Below are positions 35,734 through 45,751 of a DNA stretch of 64,000 bases, piece after piece. The DNA lies in NCBI RefSeq assembly GCF_900101615.1, contig NZ_FMZX01000001.1, positions 620,001 through 684,000 of the forward strand, read 5' to 3'. The notes under the pieces are model-generated. The model saw only the letters and a list, made by a program, of their open reading frames with translations, did not search any database and was not told the origin of the DNA. Numbering within the stretch: position 1 is the stretch's first letter; every line of letters begins with the position of its first letter. The DNA comes from Belnapia rosea (GTDB taxonomy: Bacteria > Pseudomonadota > Alphaproteobacteria > Acetobacterales > Acetobacteraceae). A program made the translations under genes and the position numbers.

Positions 35734-36888
35734 ATGAAACCCATCCGCGTTGCGACCTTCGATGGGCCCGGTGCACCACCGGTGATCCGCGAGGTGCCCT
35801 GGCCCAAGGTGGGACGGAAATCGGCGCTCATCCAGATCGGCGCCTGCGGGGTCTGTGGAACCGATCTCCACATCCTGAAGGGGCATTGGCCGAAGCCGCT
35901 GCCATGGCCCTTCACCCTGGGCCACGAAATGACCGGGATTGTCCGGGAGATTGGGCCCGAGTTGAAGACCGACTGGATGGACCTGCCGATCGAGGTCGGG
36001 TCCAAGATCATGGTGCCGCCATTTATGCCCTGTGGCGATTGCTACTACTGCCGGCACTACCCGGAGAATTCGAACCGCTGCCAGACGCCGGTCTATTACG
36101 GGCGCTACCTGGGCTTCGACCGGCCCCCGCATCTCTGGGGAGGTTGGGCGGAATATGTCTATGTGGATCTCGAGGCGCTGCCTGGGACCAAGATCTATAA
36201 GCTGCCGGACAGCATGCCGCTGCGGCTCGGCGCCTTGTCGGAGCCACTGACCTCCTGCATCCGCGGCTTCGCCCGGGCGCAGCGGATGGGACTGTTCCGC
36301 TGGGGCGATACGGTCGTCATCCAGGGCAGCGGGCCGATCGGCATCCTCGCCATCGCCGCTGCCCGGGAGATGGGGGCAGGGCGGGTGATCTGCGTTGGCG
36401 CGCCCGAGGCGCCACGCCTGGCCCTGGCGCGGCGCTTCGGGGCCGAGGCGACGGTCGATATCGAGGCCTACCCGTCCCCTGAGGCGCGAGTGGCGCGGGT
36501 ACGGGACATCGTTGGCGGTCATGGAGCCGATCTGGTGATGGATTGCACCGGCCACCCAAGCGCCGGCCCCGAGGGCATCGAGATGCTTCGGGATGGCGCG
36601 GCGCTGATCGAGATGGGCCAGTTCACCGATGCAGGAAGCATCGCCACCAACTGGCACCGCTTCGTTGCCAAGGACGTGGTCATCATCGGCTCCTGGGCCT
36701 TTACCGAGAATGACCTGGCGCTCGGCATCCGCATGCTGGACCGGGCGAGGGACCGCTATCCCTGGACGGAGATGCAGACGCTTTACCCCTTCGACACCGA
36801 TGGGGTGTCCCGCGCGATCGCGGATGCGATGGCGATGCGCACGGTGAAGAGCACGATCGTGCCTTTCCCGGAGCTTGCGGAGTCCTAG
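35734..36888 (+). CDS. Zinc-dependent medium-chain dehydrogenase
   Basis: A 384-aa MDR-family alcohol/polyol dehydrogenase. The catalytic zinc site is GVCGTDLHILKG with the GHEMTG histidine-glutamate pair. The structural zinc lobe shows cysteines in MPCGDCYYCRHYPENSNRC. The nucleotide-binding glycines are in IQGSGPIGILAIAAA, and VGAPEAPRLALARRFGA follows in place of an obvious NADP-type arginine cluster, so NAD is likely. It is co-directional with the lipid kinase, 27 bases downstream, with an AGGGGAGG ribosome-binding site before the ATG. The substrate is unknown; a link to lipid remodelling is not evident. Confidence 0.88.
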   Translation: MKPIRVATFDGPGAPPVIREVPWPKVGRKSALIQIGACGVCGTDLHILKGHWPKPLPWPFTLGHEMTGIVREIGPELKTDWMDLPIEVGSKIMVPPFMPCGDCYYCRHYPENSNRCQTPVYYGRYLGFDRPPHLWGGWAEYVYVDLEALPGTKIYKLPDSMPLRLGALSEPLTSCIRGFARAQRMGLFRWGDTVVIQGSGPIGILAIAAAREMGAGRVICVGAPEAPRLALARRFGAEATVDIEAYPSPEARVARVRDIVGGHGADLVMDCTGHPSAGPEGIEMLRDGAALIEMGQFTDAGSIATNWHRFVAKDVVIIGSWAFTENDLALGIRMLDRARDRYPWTEMQTLYPFDTDGVSRAIADAMAMRTVKSTIVPFPELAES

Positions 36889-36911
36889 GTTAGCAGGCGC
36901 CCGAAGCGCTG

Positions 36912-38306
36912 CTACTCGGCGGCGGCGAGGATCCGGTCCATCGCCTCCGTCCGCCCCAGGGCCGTCAGGACGGCATCGATGGGTGGGCTTTGTGTACTGC
37001 CGCTCAGGGCGATGCGCAGGGGCTGTGCGACCTGGCCGAGCTTCATGCCCTTCACCTCGGCATAGTCACGCAGCCAGTTCATCAGCTCGGCTTGCTCCCA
37101 AGGCGCGTCGGTGAGGAATTGCGCGAGGTCGGCAAGCAGGGCCTTGGCCTCGGGTGTCAGTTGGGTGGCGGCTTTCGGCTCCAGCGGGGGCGGGCCTTCC
37201 TGGGCGGCGAAAGCCGCCGCGGAGGTCAGTTCCTCCAGGGTCTTTGCGCGCTCCTTCAACGCTGGCATCAGGGCGCGGACGCGGTCCCCGCCGAGAGTGC
37301 CGTAATCGATCCCGCGGTGGGCGAGGCGCTTCAGCACCTCCTCGGTCAGGCGGGCATCCTCGGCGCCGCGCAGATAGACACCATTCAGATGGGTAAGCTT
37401 CGCATAGTCCATGCGGGAGGCGGCCCGACCGACGTCCTTCAGGTCGAAAAGCTCAATGGCGCGGTCACGGGGGACGATCTCCTCATCGCCATGGCCCCAG
37501 CCGAGCCGGAGGAGATAGTTGCAGACAGCCTCGGGCAGGAAACCCTGCGCCTCGAACTCCATCACGCCGACCGCGCCATGGCGCTTCGACAGCTTGGCAC
37601 CGTCCGCCCCATGGATGAGGGGGATATGGGCGAAATAGGGGCGGTGCCAGCCCATGGCGTCATAGACCATGCACTGACGGAATGTATTGGTCAGGTGATC
37701 GTCACCGCGGATGACATGGGTGATGCCCATGTCGTGGTCGTCCACGACGACGGCATGCAGATAGGTCGGCGTCCCGTCGGAGCGGAGGATGATCATGTCG
37801 TCCAACTCGGAATTTTGGACTTCGACGCGGCCCTGGACGAGATCCTCGACAATCGTCGAACCTTGGCGGGGAGCCTTCAGCCGGATGGCTGGCTTGCGGT
37901 CCGGCGGGGCGTCGGAAGGGTCGCGGTCACGCCAACTGCCGTCGTAACGCGGCGGGCGGCCCTCCTTCATCGCCTGCTCGCGCATCGCCGCCAGCTCCTC
38001 AGCCGTGTCAAAGGCAAGATAGGCCTTGCCGGCCGCAAGGAGCTCTCGCGCTACCTCGGCGTGGCGTGCCTCGCGGTGGCTTTGGAAGACAGGTTCCTCG
38101 TCCGGGCTGAGGCCAAGCCAAGCCAGGCTGTTGAGGATCTGCTGCACGGCTGCCTCGGTGCTGCGCGCCTTATCAGTATCCTCGATGCGCAACAGGTACT
38201 GGCCACCATGATGCCGGGCGAAGAGCATGTTGAAGAGGGCGGTGCGTGCCCCACCGATATGGAGGAAGCCGGTGGGCGAGGGCGCAAAGCGGGTACGGAC
38301 GGTCAT
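36912..38306 (-). CDS. gltX: Glutamyl-tRNA synthetase
   Basis: A 464-aa class I aminoacyl-tRNA synthetase charging tRNA-Glu (and, in bacteria lacking GlnRS, tRNA-Gln as precursor). The class signatures are PSPTGFLHIGGART at residues 9-22 and AKLSKRHGAV for the KMSKS loop. The C-terminal anticodon-binding helical domain is complete, ending IALSGSTQSPPIDAVLTALG. The start at 38306 gives the conserved MTVRTRFAPSPTG; a 14-codon upstream extension is not family-like. Many alphaproteobacteria keep gltX next to comEC and lexA, as here. Confidence 0.97.
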   Translation of the reverse strand: MTVRTRFAPSPTGFLHIGGARTALFNMLFARHHGGQYLLRIEDTDKARSTEAAVQQILNSLAWLGLSPDEEPVFQSHREARHAEVARELLAAGKAYLAFDTAEELAAMREQAMKEGRPPRYDGSWRDRDPSDAPPDRKPAIRLKAPRQGSTIVEDLVQGRVEVQNSELDDMIILRSDGTPTYLHAVVVDDHDMGITHVIRGDDHLTNTFRQCMVYDAMGWHRPYFAHIPLIHGADGAKLSKRHGAVGVMEFEAQGFLPEAVCNYLLRLGWGHGDEEIVPRDRAIELFDLKDVGRAASRMDYAKLTHLNGVYLRGAEDARLTEEVLKRLAHRGIDYGTLGGDRVRALMPALKERAKTLEELTSAAAFAAQEGPPPLEPKAATQLTPEAKALLADLAQFLTDAPWEQAELMNWLRDYAEVKGMKLGQVAQPLRIALSGSTQSPPIDAVLTALGRTEAMDRILAAAE

Positions 38307-38634
38307 GATCGGGCCTGGCGATGGCGGTGACGGCCTGCCCGGCCGCATTGTGCGGCGCGGTAATCGCAGGCCTCCTCCGGGTGACGGGGATGGCAGCGAT
38401 CCATCCTTCCTTGGAGCGCAGCTTAGACCGGCAAGGTCAGCCAGGAAATGGTCCCCTCCCGATCGACAAGGCGGAGCCAGGACGCCTAAGGCGGAACGAA
38501 AGGCTCCAGACTCAAATCATGGCCGGATTTAACCACCGGTTCATTTCTTAACCTACAACCTTAAGTGCGGATCATTTTTGAGCCTCACGTAATAGTTGCA
38601 ATATCGATCCTGAAGCTTAGTATGGACAACGAAA
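38307..38634. other. Divergent promoter region between gltX and comEC
   Basis: These 328 bases hold no gene I can support. The last third (about 38500-38634) is clearly less GC-rich than its surroundings, with stretches such as TTAACC and ATCATTTTTG, and is the probable promoter region for comEC. No convincing LexA box was found: a GTTC at 38541 lacks a second GTTC at the right distance. Confidence 0.5.
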
Positions 38635-40761
38635 ATGTCCTTAGCCTTTGCCCGGCCAGCCCCCCGATGGCCCGGTAGGCTCGGATCGACGGTCGCGTGG
38701 AAAAATCTCCTCGCGGACGAACGGCCTCGGCTTGCCTTATGGCTGGCTGTGGCCCTCGGTGCGGGTGTGCTGGTCTATTTCGCTTTGCCGACGGAACCTC
38801 CACCGGCGGCCAGGTGGCTCGCGCCTCCCTTGCTGCTGCTAGCGCTCTGGCTAGGGGCGCGCCGACCCATTGCCGGGCTGATGGCTGGCTGGGTTGCCGC
38901 CGGCGCCTTGGGCTTCGCTTTGGCGGCTTGGCAGGCCGGACGGCAGCCGCCGATGCTCGAGCCGCCGCGGACGGCCACTATCCTTTCCGGGCGTGTCGCC
39001 GAGGTGGAGTTGCTTCCCGAGGGACGGCGAGTGACGCTGGACGCACCACATTTCGACGATGGGCCCGCCCAGCCGCGACGAGTGCGCGTTCGGCTGAAGG
39101 CCCAGGATCCGGCACAGCCGGCCCCTGGCGACCAGTTGCGGCTGCGGGCCATGATCCGCCCACCGGGTGCGCCGACCCATCCGGGGGGCTGGGATTTTCA
39201 GCGTGCAGCCTTCTTCTCCGGGCTCGGCGGGAATGGTTATGCCCTGGGCATGGCGGAAGTCACCGCAGGCGAAGAGACACCGTTTTTCGCCGGGTTGCGC
39301 AGCACGATCGAGGTGCGGGTGACGACAGCATTGCCCGGCGCGGTCGGCGCAATCGCCGCTGCACTGATGACAGGTGGACAGAGCGCCATCCCAGCCCCTG
39401 ACCTGGCCGCCATGCGGGATTCCGGCTTGGCGCATCTCCTCTCGGTTTCCGGGCTGCATATCGTGGCTGTGATGGGCTTGGCCTTTGCCCTGGTCCGCCT
39501 CGGCTTCGCCCTTTCGATGCGGATGCCGGGCAAAGCAATTGCCGCGACGGCGGCGCTGGTTCTTGGGGCAGCCTACATGCTGCTCACCGGGGCACAGGTG
39601 CCGATGCAGCGGAGCTTCGCCATGGCAGCGGTGACCACCCTGGCGCTGCTGGCGGGTCGCCGTGCCCTGACCCTGCGCGGGCTGGCATTGGCGGCCGCGG
39701 GTGTGGTTGTCATCCAGCCGGCCGCCATCCTCGGCGCCAGCTTCCAGATGAGTTTCGCCGCAGTACTGGCGCTGATTGCCGGTTGGGATTGGATGCGCCC
39801 GCGCCTACCGATGGCCGGACCGCGAGCCGCCTGGCGCCGCCGCTTGGTGCTGGCGGCCTTTGGTGTCGTGGCAACCTCGCTGCTCGCCGGGTTGGCGACG
39901 ATGCCCTTCAGCCTCCACCACTTCGGCCGCCTGCAACTTTACGGCGTCCTGGCCAATGCCGTCGCGGTGCCGCTTACCACGCTGCTGGTGATGCCCGCGG
40001 CAATGCTCGCGGCGCTGCTGATGCCCTTCGGGCTGGAGGCGCTGGCCTTGGTGCCGATGGGCCTTGGCGTGGAGGCGACGCTCGCTGTGGCCCATGCGGT
40101 GGCAGCTTGGCCGGGGGCCACGCTGACGATGCCGCCGATCCCGGCCTGGGGCCTTGGCCTCTGCTCCCTAGGCCTCGTCTGGCTCTGTCTGTGGCGGACA
40201 GGTTGGCGCCTGGCAGGCGTGCCGCTGCTGGCCCTGGGATTGGCAAGTGGCGCGATGGACCGGCCGCCAGACCTGCTGATCTCAGGCGATGGCCGGCTTA
40301 TCGCCATGCGGGCGGGTGATGGCCTGTTCTTGCAGAAGGCATCTGGCGCCGCGTCGCTGGTCCGCGAGAGCTGGCAGCGGCTGCACGGCGCTGGCACTGC
40401 CGAAACCCTGCCGCGAGAGGGGGAGTTGGCCGGCGGGGTGCTTCGCTGCCATGTCGGCGCCTGCTTGCTGCAGCCTGGCCTCGCCCATCCCACTGCCATA
40501 CTGCTGCGTGGCGACTCGCCTGCGGAGGCCTGCGGCAGCGCTGCCGTGGTCATTTCCGCCGAGCCTGTCCGCGGGCCCTGCCTCGCTCATGTGGTTGACC
40601 GTTTTGCCGTGTGGCGCAACGGCCCGCATGCGATCTGGCTCGAGCCGCAGGGAGTCCAGGTGGTCAGTGACCGTGCCCATCGCGGCGAGCGGCCCTGGGT
40701 GCCGCCTGTGCCTATACCACGCGGCTTGACCTCGGCGGCGCCTTTGGCTGTAGCGGATTAG
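38635..40761 (+). CDS. comEC: ComEC/Rec2-family membrane protein
   Basis: A 708-aa polytopic protein of the competence family that carries DNA across the inner membrane in transformable bacteria. After early membrane helices comes a soluble OB-like DUF4131 part (about residues 110-200). The competence core follows, with SGLAHLLSVSGLHIVAVMGL near 262 and GAQVPMQRSFAMAAV near 322. The C-terminal 170 residues have no HxHxDH metal motif, so the metallo-beta-lactamase domain seen in Firmicutes ComEC is absent, as usual in this class. It ends one base before the converging lexA stop. Actual competence is not implied. Confidence 0.92.
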   Translation: MSLAFARPAPRWPGRLGSTVAWKNLLADERPRLALWLAVALGAGVLVYFALPTEPPPAARWLAPPLLLLALWLGARRPIAGLMAGWVAAGALGFALAAWQAGRQPPMLEPPRTATILSGRVAEVELLPEGRRVTLDAPHFDDGPAQPRRVRVRLKAQDPAQPAPGDQLRLRAMIRPPGAPTHPGGWDFQRAAFFSGLGGNGYALGMAEVTAGEETPFFAGLRSTIEVRVTTALPGAVGAIAAALMTGGQSAIPAPDLAAMRDSGLAHLLSVSGLHIVAVMGLAFALVRLGFALSMRMPGKAIAATAALVLGAAYMLLTGAQVPMQRSFAMAAVTTLALLAGRRALTLRGLALAAAGVVVIQPAAILGASFQMSFAAVLALIAGWDWMRPRLPMAGPRAAWRRRLVLAAFGVVATSLLAGLATMPFSLHHFGRLQLYGVLANAVAVPLTTLLVMPAAMLAALLMPFGLEALALVPMGLGVEATLAVAHAVAAWPGATLTMPPIPAWGLGLCSLGLVWLCLWRTGWRLAGVPLLALGLASGAMDRPPDLLISGDGRLIAMRAGDGLFLQKASGAASLVRESWQRLHGAGTAETLPREGELAGGVLRCHVGACLLQPGLAHPTAILLRGDSPAEACGSAAVVISAEPVRGPCLAHVVDRFAVWRNGPHAIWLEPQGVQVVSDRAHRGERPWVPPVPIPRGLTSAAPLAVAD

Positions 40762-40762
40762 G

Positions 40763-41494
40763 TCAGTAACGCCGCAGCAAGCCGACGAGACGGCCCTGCA
40801 CCTTCACCCGGTCCGGACCAAAAATGCGGGTCTCGTAGCGAGGGTTGGCCGGCTCGAGGGCAATCGAATTGCCTTTCCGGCGCAGCCGCTTCAACGTCAC
40901 CTCGTTCTCATCCACCAGCGCTACCACGATGGAGCCGTTATCGGCGATGTCGCCACGGCGAATGATCACCGTGTCGCCGTCGAGGATACCCGCCTCAACC
41001 ATCGAATCGCCCGAAACCTCAAGCGCGTAGTGCTCGCCATTGGCGAGCAGGGCCGCCGGAACCTCCACGCTCGTGCCGCTGTCCCGCAGCGCCTCGATCG
41101 GCAACCCGGCAGCGATGCGTCCGTAGAGCGGAAGCTGGACCGCGGCTGCCTCATTTGCCGCCCGTTGCACCCCGGCGAGGTTCGGAGCGAACCGGCCATG
41201 GATGACATTGGGTGAGAAGACGGGTGCAGCGGCGGGAGGCGTCGGGGCCTGTGGCTCCGCCGAGCGGCGGGGTGCGATATTCTCCGGGAGGCGGATCACT
41301 TCAAGTGCCCGGGCCCGGTGAGCGCGCCGGCGCAGGAAGCCCCGTTCCTCCAAGGCGGTGATCAGACGGTGGATGCCGGATTTCGACTTCAGCTTCAGCG
41401 CGTCTTTCATCTCCTCGAAGGAGGGAGAGAAGCCGGTTGCGCGCAAATGCTTGTCGATGAAGATCAGCAGCTCATGCTGCTTGCGGGTAAGCAT
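40763..41494 (-). CDS. lexA: LexA repressor
   Basis: SOS-response repressor and self-cleaving protease of 243 aa. The winged helix occupies residues 1-65 ([37 protein letters not shown]). The cleavage site is Ala129-Gly130 in GRIAAGLP, with catalytic Ser164 in SGDSMVEAG and Lys202 in EVTLKRL. A proline-rich linker (residues 75-95) is longer than in E. coli LexA. The start at 41494 is the second of two adjacent ATGs; 41497 is equally possible. A GTTC-N7-GTTC box lies 59 bases upstream, so it should repress itself. Confidence 0.97.
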   Translation of the reverse strand: MLTRKQHELLIFIDKHLRATGFSPSFEEMKDALKLKSKSGIHRLITALEERGFLRRRAHRARALEVIRLPENIAPRRSAEPQAPTPPAAAPVFSPNVIHGRFAPNLAGVQRAANEAAAVQLPLYGRIAAGLPIEALRDSGTSVEVPAALLANGEHYALEVSGDSMVEAGILDGDTVIIRRGDIADNGSIVVALVDENEVTLKRLRRKGNSIALEPANPRYETRIFGPDRVKVQGRLVGLLRRY

Positions 41495-41552
41495 CATCCC
41501 CTCCGTGGGCTGAACCCTGCGTGGTGGCGAACAAACCACGAATCGCCTGGAT

Positions 41553-41567
41553 GTTCTACGGAAGTTC
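41553..41567. promoter_or_regulatory. LexA (SOS) box upstream of lexA
   Basis: GTTC (41553-41556), seven bases (TACGGAA), GTTC (41564-41567): an exact match to the alphaproteobacterial LexA operator GTTC-N7-GTTC. It lies in the lexA promoter region, fitting autoregulation, and is also evidence for the taxonomic class of the host. Confidence 0.85.
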
Positions 41568-41635
41568 CATTATCCGGTCAACTGTATCCGAGCTGGCGGC
41601 ATCACGACATAACAATGAGGCTCAGCCTGATAGGA

Positions 41636-42844
41636 TCAGAAGCCCAGATCGCCGAGAGGGATCACCTCGACCGGAGCACCGGTCGCGAGGGCGGGGGCAC
41701 CGGGTGCACGGAGGATCAAGGCCTCGGCCCGGGCTAGCGTCTTCATCATCGAACTGTCCTGCACGGGGAAGGGCACCGCAATGGGCATACCCTCCGGTCC
41801 TGGCTCGAGCCGTGCCCGAAGGTGATCGAAGCGGCGGTCGTTCTCGGGCAGGTCAGCTCCGGCGAGCGCGTGGATCGTTCTCGGGGGATTACCTGGCAGT
41901 CCGGAAAGGCGATCCAACGCCGGAATCAGGAACAGCACGCTGCAGACGAGGGCAGAGACCGGGTTGCCCGGCAAGCCCAGGACCGGAGTCGGGCCCAGCT
42001 GCCCCCAGATCAGTGGCTTGCCAGGCCGCATGGCAATCTTCCAGAAGTCGAGGCTGAAGCCCTGCGGGCCAAGGGCGCTCTGCACGAGATCATGGTCACC
42101 GACGCTGGCTCCGCCGGTGGTCACGAGCAGATCGCAGGCGCGTGCAGCGCGGGCAGCCTCGGCGATGGCCTGGCTGTCATCGGGGACGATCGGCAGGACC
42201 AATGGGTCGCCACCGCCGGCCCGGATAAGGGCGGCGAGGGCATGGGCGTTGCTGCTGACGATCCCACCAGCCGGGATCGGATCTCCAGGCAGGGCGATCT
42301 CGTCGCCGGTCGCCAGGATGCCGATCCGCGGGGCGCGATGCACCGCCAGCCAGGGCGCATTCCCAGCGGCAGCGAGACCGATGTCACGAGCGGTCAGGCG
42401 CCGGCCGGTAGACAGAACCTCCTCGCCCTCGGCGAAGTCGAGGCCACGGCGGCGGATCCAGCGGTTGGGGCGAACGGTCTCCTGGACCAGCACCCGGGCG
42501 CCTTCGGCCTTTGCATCCTCCTGCAGGAGGATGGCATCGGCTCCCGGCGGAACCACGCCGCCGGTGAAGATACGAACCGCCTGTCCCGGGCCGATCTGTC
42601 CGGCGAAGGGATGGCCAGCGGGTGCAGCGCCAATAACGGCGAGCCAGGTGCCGGCCGCAGCATCCTCGGCCCGAACCGCATAGCCGTCCATGGCTGAAAC
42701 ATCGGCGGGCGGCTGCGTCAGCCGGGCCAGAACCGGGCGGGCAAGCACACGACCCCAGGCGGCTGGCAATGGCACCGTTTCGGCCGGCGTGGCGGCGAGG
42801 GCGCCAATGATACGGGCCCTGGCTTCCTCGACCGAAATCATCAA
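41636..42844 (-). CDS. moeA: Molybdopterin molybdotransferase
   Basis: Inserts molybdate into adenylated molybdopterin, the last common step of molybdenum-cofactor synthesis. It is 402 aa, standard size. Visible are [17 protein letters not shown] near residue 42, [16 protein letters not shown] near 92, [21 protein letters not shown] near 178 and the [11 protein letters not shown] motif near 241, then [11 protein letters not shown]. It overlaps the moaC stop by 4 bases and is the last gene of the trpGDC-moaC-moeA run. The cofactor serves PaoABC and MsrP in this window. Confidence 0.96.
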   Translation of the reverse strand: MMISVEEARARIIGALAATPAETVPLPAAWGRVLARPVLARLTQPPADVSAMDGYAVRAEDAAAGTWLAVIGAAPAGHPFAGQIGPGQAVRIFTGGVVPPGADAILLQEDAKAEGARVLVQETVRPNRWIRRRGLDFAEGEEVLSTGRRLTARDIGLAAAGNAPWLAVHRAPRIGILATGDEIALPGDPIPAGGIVSSNAHALAALIRAGGGDPLVLPIVPDDSQAIAEAARAARACDLLVTTGGASVGDHDLVQSALGPQGFSLDFWKIAMRPGKPLIWGQLGPTPVLGLPGNPVSALVCSVLFLIPALDRLSGLPGNPPRTIHALAGADLPENDRRFDHLRARLEPGPEGMPIAVPFPVQDSSMMKTLARAEALILRAPGAPALATGAPVEVIPLGDLGF

Positions 42845-43326
42845 CCTGCCTCGTAAGTGCCCGATTTACCGCCTGATTTATGGCTCAGCCGGACTGCCTC
42901 GATCCGCATGCTGCGATCGACCGCCTTGCACATGTCATAGACGGTAAGGGCGGCGACGGTCACCGCTGTCAACGCCTCCATCTCGACACCGGTCCGCCCA
43001 TTCAGGGCAACCACGGCTTCGATTTCAACTGCATCAGGCGCTGCTGGCGTCAGGTCGACGGTGACCTTCGACAGCATCAGGGGGTGACAGAGAGGGATGA
43101 GGTCTGCAGTCCGCTTGGCAGCCATGATGCCTGCGATGCGCGCCACCGCGAGTACATCGCCTTTCGCCATTTGGCCTTCGCGGATGCGGTCGAGGGTCGA
43201 TGGCGCCATGACAATGCGGCCTCGGGCAATCGCCTGGCGCGCCGTCTCCGGCTTGGCGCCGACATCGACCATGACGGCGCGCCCCTCCGCGTCGAAATGG
43301 GTCAGGGCGGGAGGCAACTCCTCCAT
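42841..43326 (-). CDS. moaC: Cyclic pyranopterin monophosphate synthase
   Basis: Converts the MoaA product to cyclic pyranopterin monophosphate in molybdenum-cofactor synthesis. It is 161 aa. Family marks are [19 protein letters not shown] at the start, the [13 protein letters not shown] substrate loop, and the [12 protein letters not shown] segment with the catalytic Lys and Asp. Its ATG directly abuts the trpC stop (no spacing) and its own stop overlaps moeA, so it is locked into the tryptophan operon. That placement is widespread in alphaproteobacteria. Confidence 0.96.
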   Translation of the reverse strand: MEELPPALTHFDAEGRAVMVDVGAKPETARQAIARGRIVMAPSTLDRIREGQMAKGDVLAVARIAGIMAAKRTADLIPLCHPLMLSKVTVDLTPAAPDAVEIEAVVALNGRTGVEMEALTAVTVAALTVYDMCKAVDRSMRIEAVRLSHKSGGKSGTYEAG

Positions 43327-44160
43327 CTACAGAGCCTGGACCAGTTCGCTGGCGGCCGCAGTGACATCCGCCTGCCGCATCAGGCTCTCGCCGACGAGGA
43401 TGCAGCGGGCGCCAGCCGCGGCCATGCGGCGGACGTCATCCGGTGTCCTGATGCCGCTTTCGGCAACCGGGATACGGTCTGCCGGCACGTGAGGTGCCAA
43501 CTCCTCTGAAGTCTCAAGACTGGTCTGCAAGGTCTTGAGATTACGGTTGTTGATGCCGATCAGCCGTGTTTGCAGACCGAGGGCGCGGTCCATTTCGGCG
43601 CGATCATGCACCTCGGCCAGCACGCCCATGTCGAGGCTTCGCGCGATGTCCTCCAGCTCCTCAGCCTGCTGATCCGAGAGGGCGGCCATGATGAGCAGGA
43701 TGCAGTCGGCGCCCATCGCTCGGGCTTCGAAAACCTGCCAGGGATGAACCATGAAATCCTTGCGCAGTACCGGCAGGGCGCAGGCGGCGCGGGCGGCCTT
43801 TAAGTGATCCGCATGGCCCTGGAACCATGGAGCGTCAGTGAGGACCGAGAGGCAGGTGGCGCCAGCCCGGGCGTAGTCATCCGCCAGGATCGCCGGCTCG
43901 AAGGGGTCGCGGATCAGGCCGCCCGAGGGGGATGCGCGCTTGATTTCGGCGATCAGACCGACACGGCCATCGGCGACAGCCTGACAGAGGGCGGTGACAA
44001 AATCCCGCGGGGCCTGAGCTGCCCGGGCCTGCCGCTCCATCTCGGCAAGCGGCGTGGCAACGGCGCGCGCCCGGACCTCCTCGTATTTGTCGGCGAGGAT
44101 GCGGGATAGCGTATCCGGCACAGTCTGGGGTTCAGAGAGGATGATATGGGGGGCGTTCAT
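43327..44160 (-). CDS. trpC: Indole-3-glycerol phosphate synthase
   Basis: Ring-closing enzyme of tryptophan biosynthesis, 277 aa, monofunctional (no TrpF fused). The barrel shows [14 protein letters not shown] with the catalytic Lys (about residue 74), [20 protein letters not shown] near 135, [11 protein letters not shown] near 201 and [12 protein letters not shown] near 232. It overlaps trpD by 4 bases upstream and touches moaC downstream. trpF, trpB and trpA are elsewhere. Confidence 0.97.
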   Translation of the reverse strand: MNAPHIILSEPQTVPDTLSRILADKYEEVRARAVATPLAEMERQARAAQAPRDFVTALCQAVADGRVGLIAEIKRASPSGGLIRDPFEPAILADDYARAGATCLSVLTDAPWFQGHADHLKAARAACALPVLRKDFMVHPWQVFEARAMGADCILLIMAALSDQQAEELEDIARSLDMGVLAEVHDRAEMDRALGLQTRLIGINNRNLKTLQTSLETSEELAPHVPADRIPVAESGIRTPDDVRRMAAAGARCILVGESLMRQADVTAAASELVQAL

Positions 44161-45167
44161 TCTGTCGTGGCGTCCTTCAAGCGGGCCAGTACGGCAGAAG
44201 CGGCCCCGCTGTCGATGGCCTCCGCAGCCCGCGCCGCGCCGGATGCTAAATCGGTATCCCGACCCGCGACGACCAGGGCCGCGGCGGCATTCAACAACAC
44301 GATGTCGCGGTAGGGCCCGGGGGCGCCCTCCAGCAACGCAGTCAGGGCGAGGGCGTTCTCGGCCGGCTCGCCGCCGCGGATTGCCTCGGGCGGAGCACGG
44401 CGCAGGCCGGCATCCTCGGGGGCGATCCTGAATTCCCGGATAGCGCCGCCTTCCAGCGCCACCACCTGGGTTTCTCCGGATAGGGCGATCTCGTCCAGGC
44501 CCTGGCCATGAACCACCCAGGCCGCTTCCGTCCCCAGCCGGGCGAGCGTTTCGGCCATCGGCCTCAGCCAGGACGCCTGGAAAGCGCCGGTCAGCTGGCG
44601 CCGGACCCTGGCTGGGTTGGCCAAGGGCCCCAGGAGGTTGAAGATCGTCCGCGTGCCGAGCTCAACCCGGGGGCCTGCTGCATGCCGCAGGGCGGCGTGA
44701 TGGCGCGGCGCCATCAGGAACACCATCCCGGCAGTCTTCAAAACCGATTCCAGGCGAGCAAGCGGAACATCGAGATTGATGCCAAGGGCCGCCAGCGCAT
44801 CCGCCGCGCCGGAGCGGGAGGAGAGGGCCCGGTTGCCATGCTTGGCGACCGGTACGCCGCAGCCCGCGACGACAAGCGCCGTCGCAGTCGAGATGTTGAG
44901 GCTGCCGGAGCTATCGCCGCCGGTGCCGACGATGTCGATGGTGCCGGGCGGCGCCTCGATCGCGGTCATCCGTGCCCGCATGGCGCGAACCGCGCCGGTG
45001 AGTTCAGCAACCGTCTCACCACGGACACGCATGGCCATAAGCAAGCCGGCGATCTGGGCCGGTGTCGCTTCGCCAGCCATGATGATGCCAAAGGCAGCTT
45101 CGGCCTCGCTCTCCACCAGGCGCTCGCCGGCGGCGAGGCGGGCGAGGACCGGCTTCAGCGTGTTCAC
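44157..45167 (-). CDS. trpD: Anthranilate phosphoribosyltransferase
   Basis: Transfers phosphoribosyl from PRPP to anthranilate. It is 336 aa. The glycine-rich phosphate site [17 protein letters not shown] is at about residues 79-95, followed by [19 protein letters not shown] and the two-metal GLDEIAL segment near 225. It overlaps trpG upstream and trpC downstream by 4 bases each, making one coupled block. Confidence 0.97.
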   Translation of the reverse strand: MNTLKPVLARLAAGERLVESEAEAAFGIIMAGEATPAQIAGLLMAMRVRGETVAELTGAVRAMRARMTAIEAPPGTIDIVGTGGDSSGSLNISTATALVVAGCGVPVAKHGNRALSSRSGAADALAALGINLDVPLARLESVLKTAGMVFLMAPRHHAALRHAAGPRVELGTRTIFNLLGPLANPARVRRQLTGAFQASWLRPMAETLARLGTEAAWVVHGQGLDEIALSGETQVVALEGGAIREFRIAPEDAGLRRAPPEAIRGGEPAENALALTALLEGAPGPYRDIVLLNAAAALVVAGRDTDLASGAARAAEAIDSGAASAVLARLKDATTE

Positions 45168-45751
45168 GCCGGCACCCGAGCCTTGGCGAGGGAGAGGAAG
45201 TTCCGCAGCAGGTCATGCCCATGCTGGGAGGCGATGCTTTCCGGGTGGAACTGCACGCCCCAGATCGGCAGGCTCCTATGGGCGAGGCCCATGATCAGCC
45301 CATCCTCCGTCCAGGCTGTTGCCTCGAGTTCCGGTGGCAGATCCTCGCGGCGAACCACCAGCGAGTGGTAGCGGGTGGCCCGGAAGGGGTCGGGAAGGCC
45401 GGCGAAGATGTCCGTGCCGCGATGGTGGACGTCCCAGACCTTGCCATGCACCGGATCGGGCGCACGGATGACCGTCCCACCAAAGGCTTGGCCGATGGCC
45501 TGATGGCCGAGGCAGACACCCATCAGAGGGATGCCCGCCGAGGCGGCGGCACCGATCAGGGGCAGGCAGATCCCGGCCTCGTTCGGAGTGCAAGGGCCAG
45601 GCGACAACAGGATCGCCTCAGGCCGGAGGGCAAGCGCCTCCTGACTCGTCAGGGCATCATTGCGACGTACCTCAATCTCCACCCCAAGGTCGCCCAGGAA
45701 GTGATAGAGATTGAAGGTAAAGCTGTCGTAGTTGTCGATCAGCAGGATCAT
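45164..45751 (-). CDS. trpG: Anthranilate synthase glutaminase subunit
   Basis: Releases ammonia from glutamine for TrpE. It is 195 aa, a class I amidotransferase with nucleophile Cys in [11 protein letters not shown] (about residue 80) and the His-Glu pair in [10 protein letters not shown]. The stretch [14 protein letters not shown] is the oxyanion region. It is separated from trpE by an amidohydrolase gene and a 48-aa ORF. That ORF overlaps the trpG start by 4 bases. Confidence 0.97.
   Translation of the reverse strand: MILLIDNYDSFTFNLYHFLGDLGVEIEVRRNDALTSQEALALRPEAILLSPGPCTPNEAGICLPLIGAAASAGIPLMGVCLGHQAIGQAFGGTVIRAPDPVHGKVWDVHHRGTDIFAGLPDPFRATRYHSLVVRREDLPPELEATAWTEDGLIMGLAHRSLPIWGVQFHPESIASQHGHDLLRNFLSLAKARVPA

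Noticed and set aside
38541-38555. Possible LexA box before comEC
   Set aside because: GTTC is present but the base pattern seven positions later is AACC, not GTTC.
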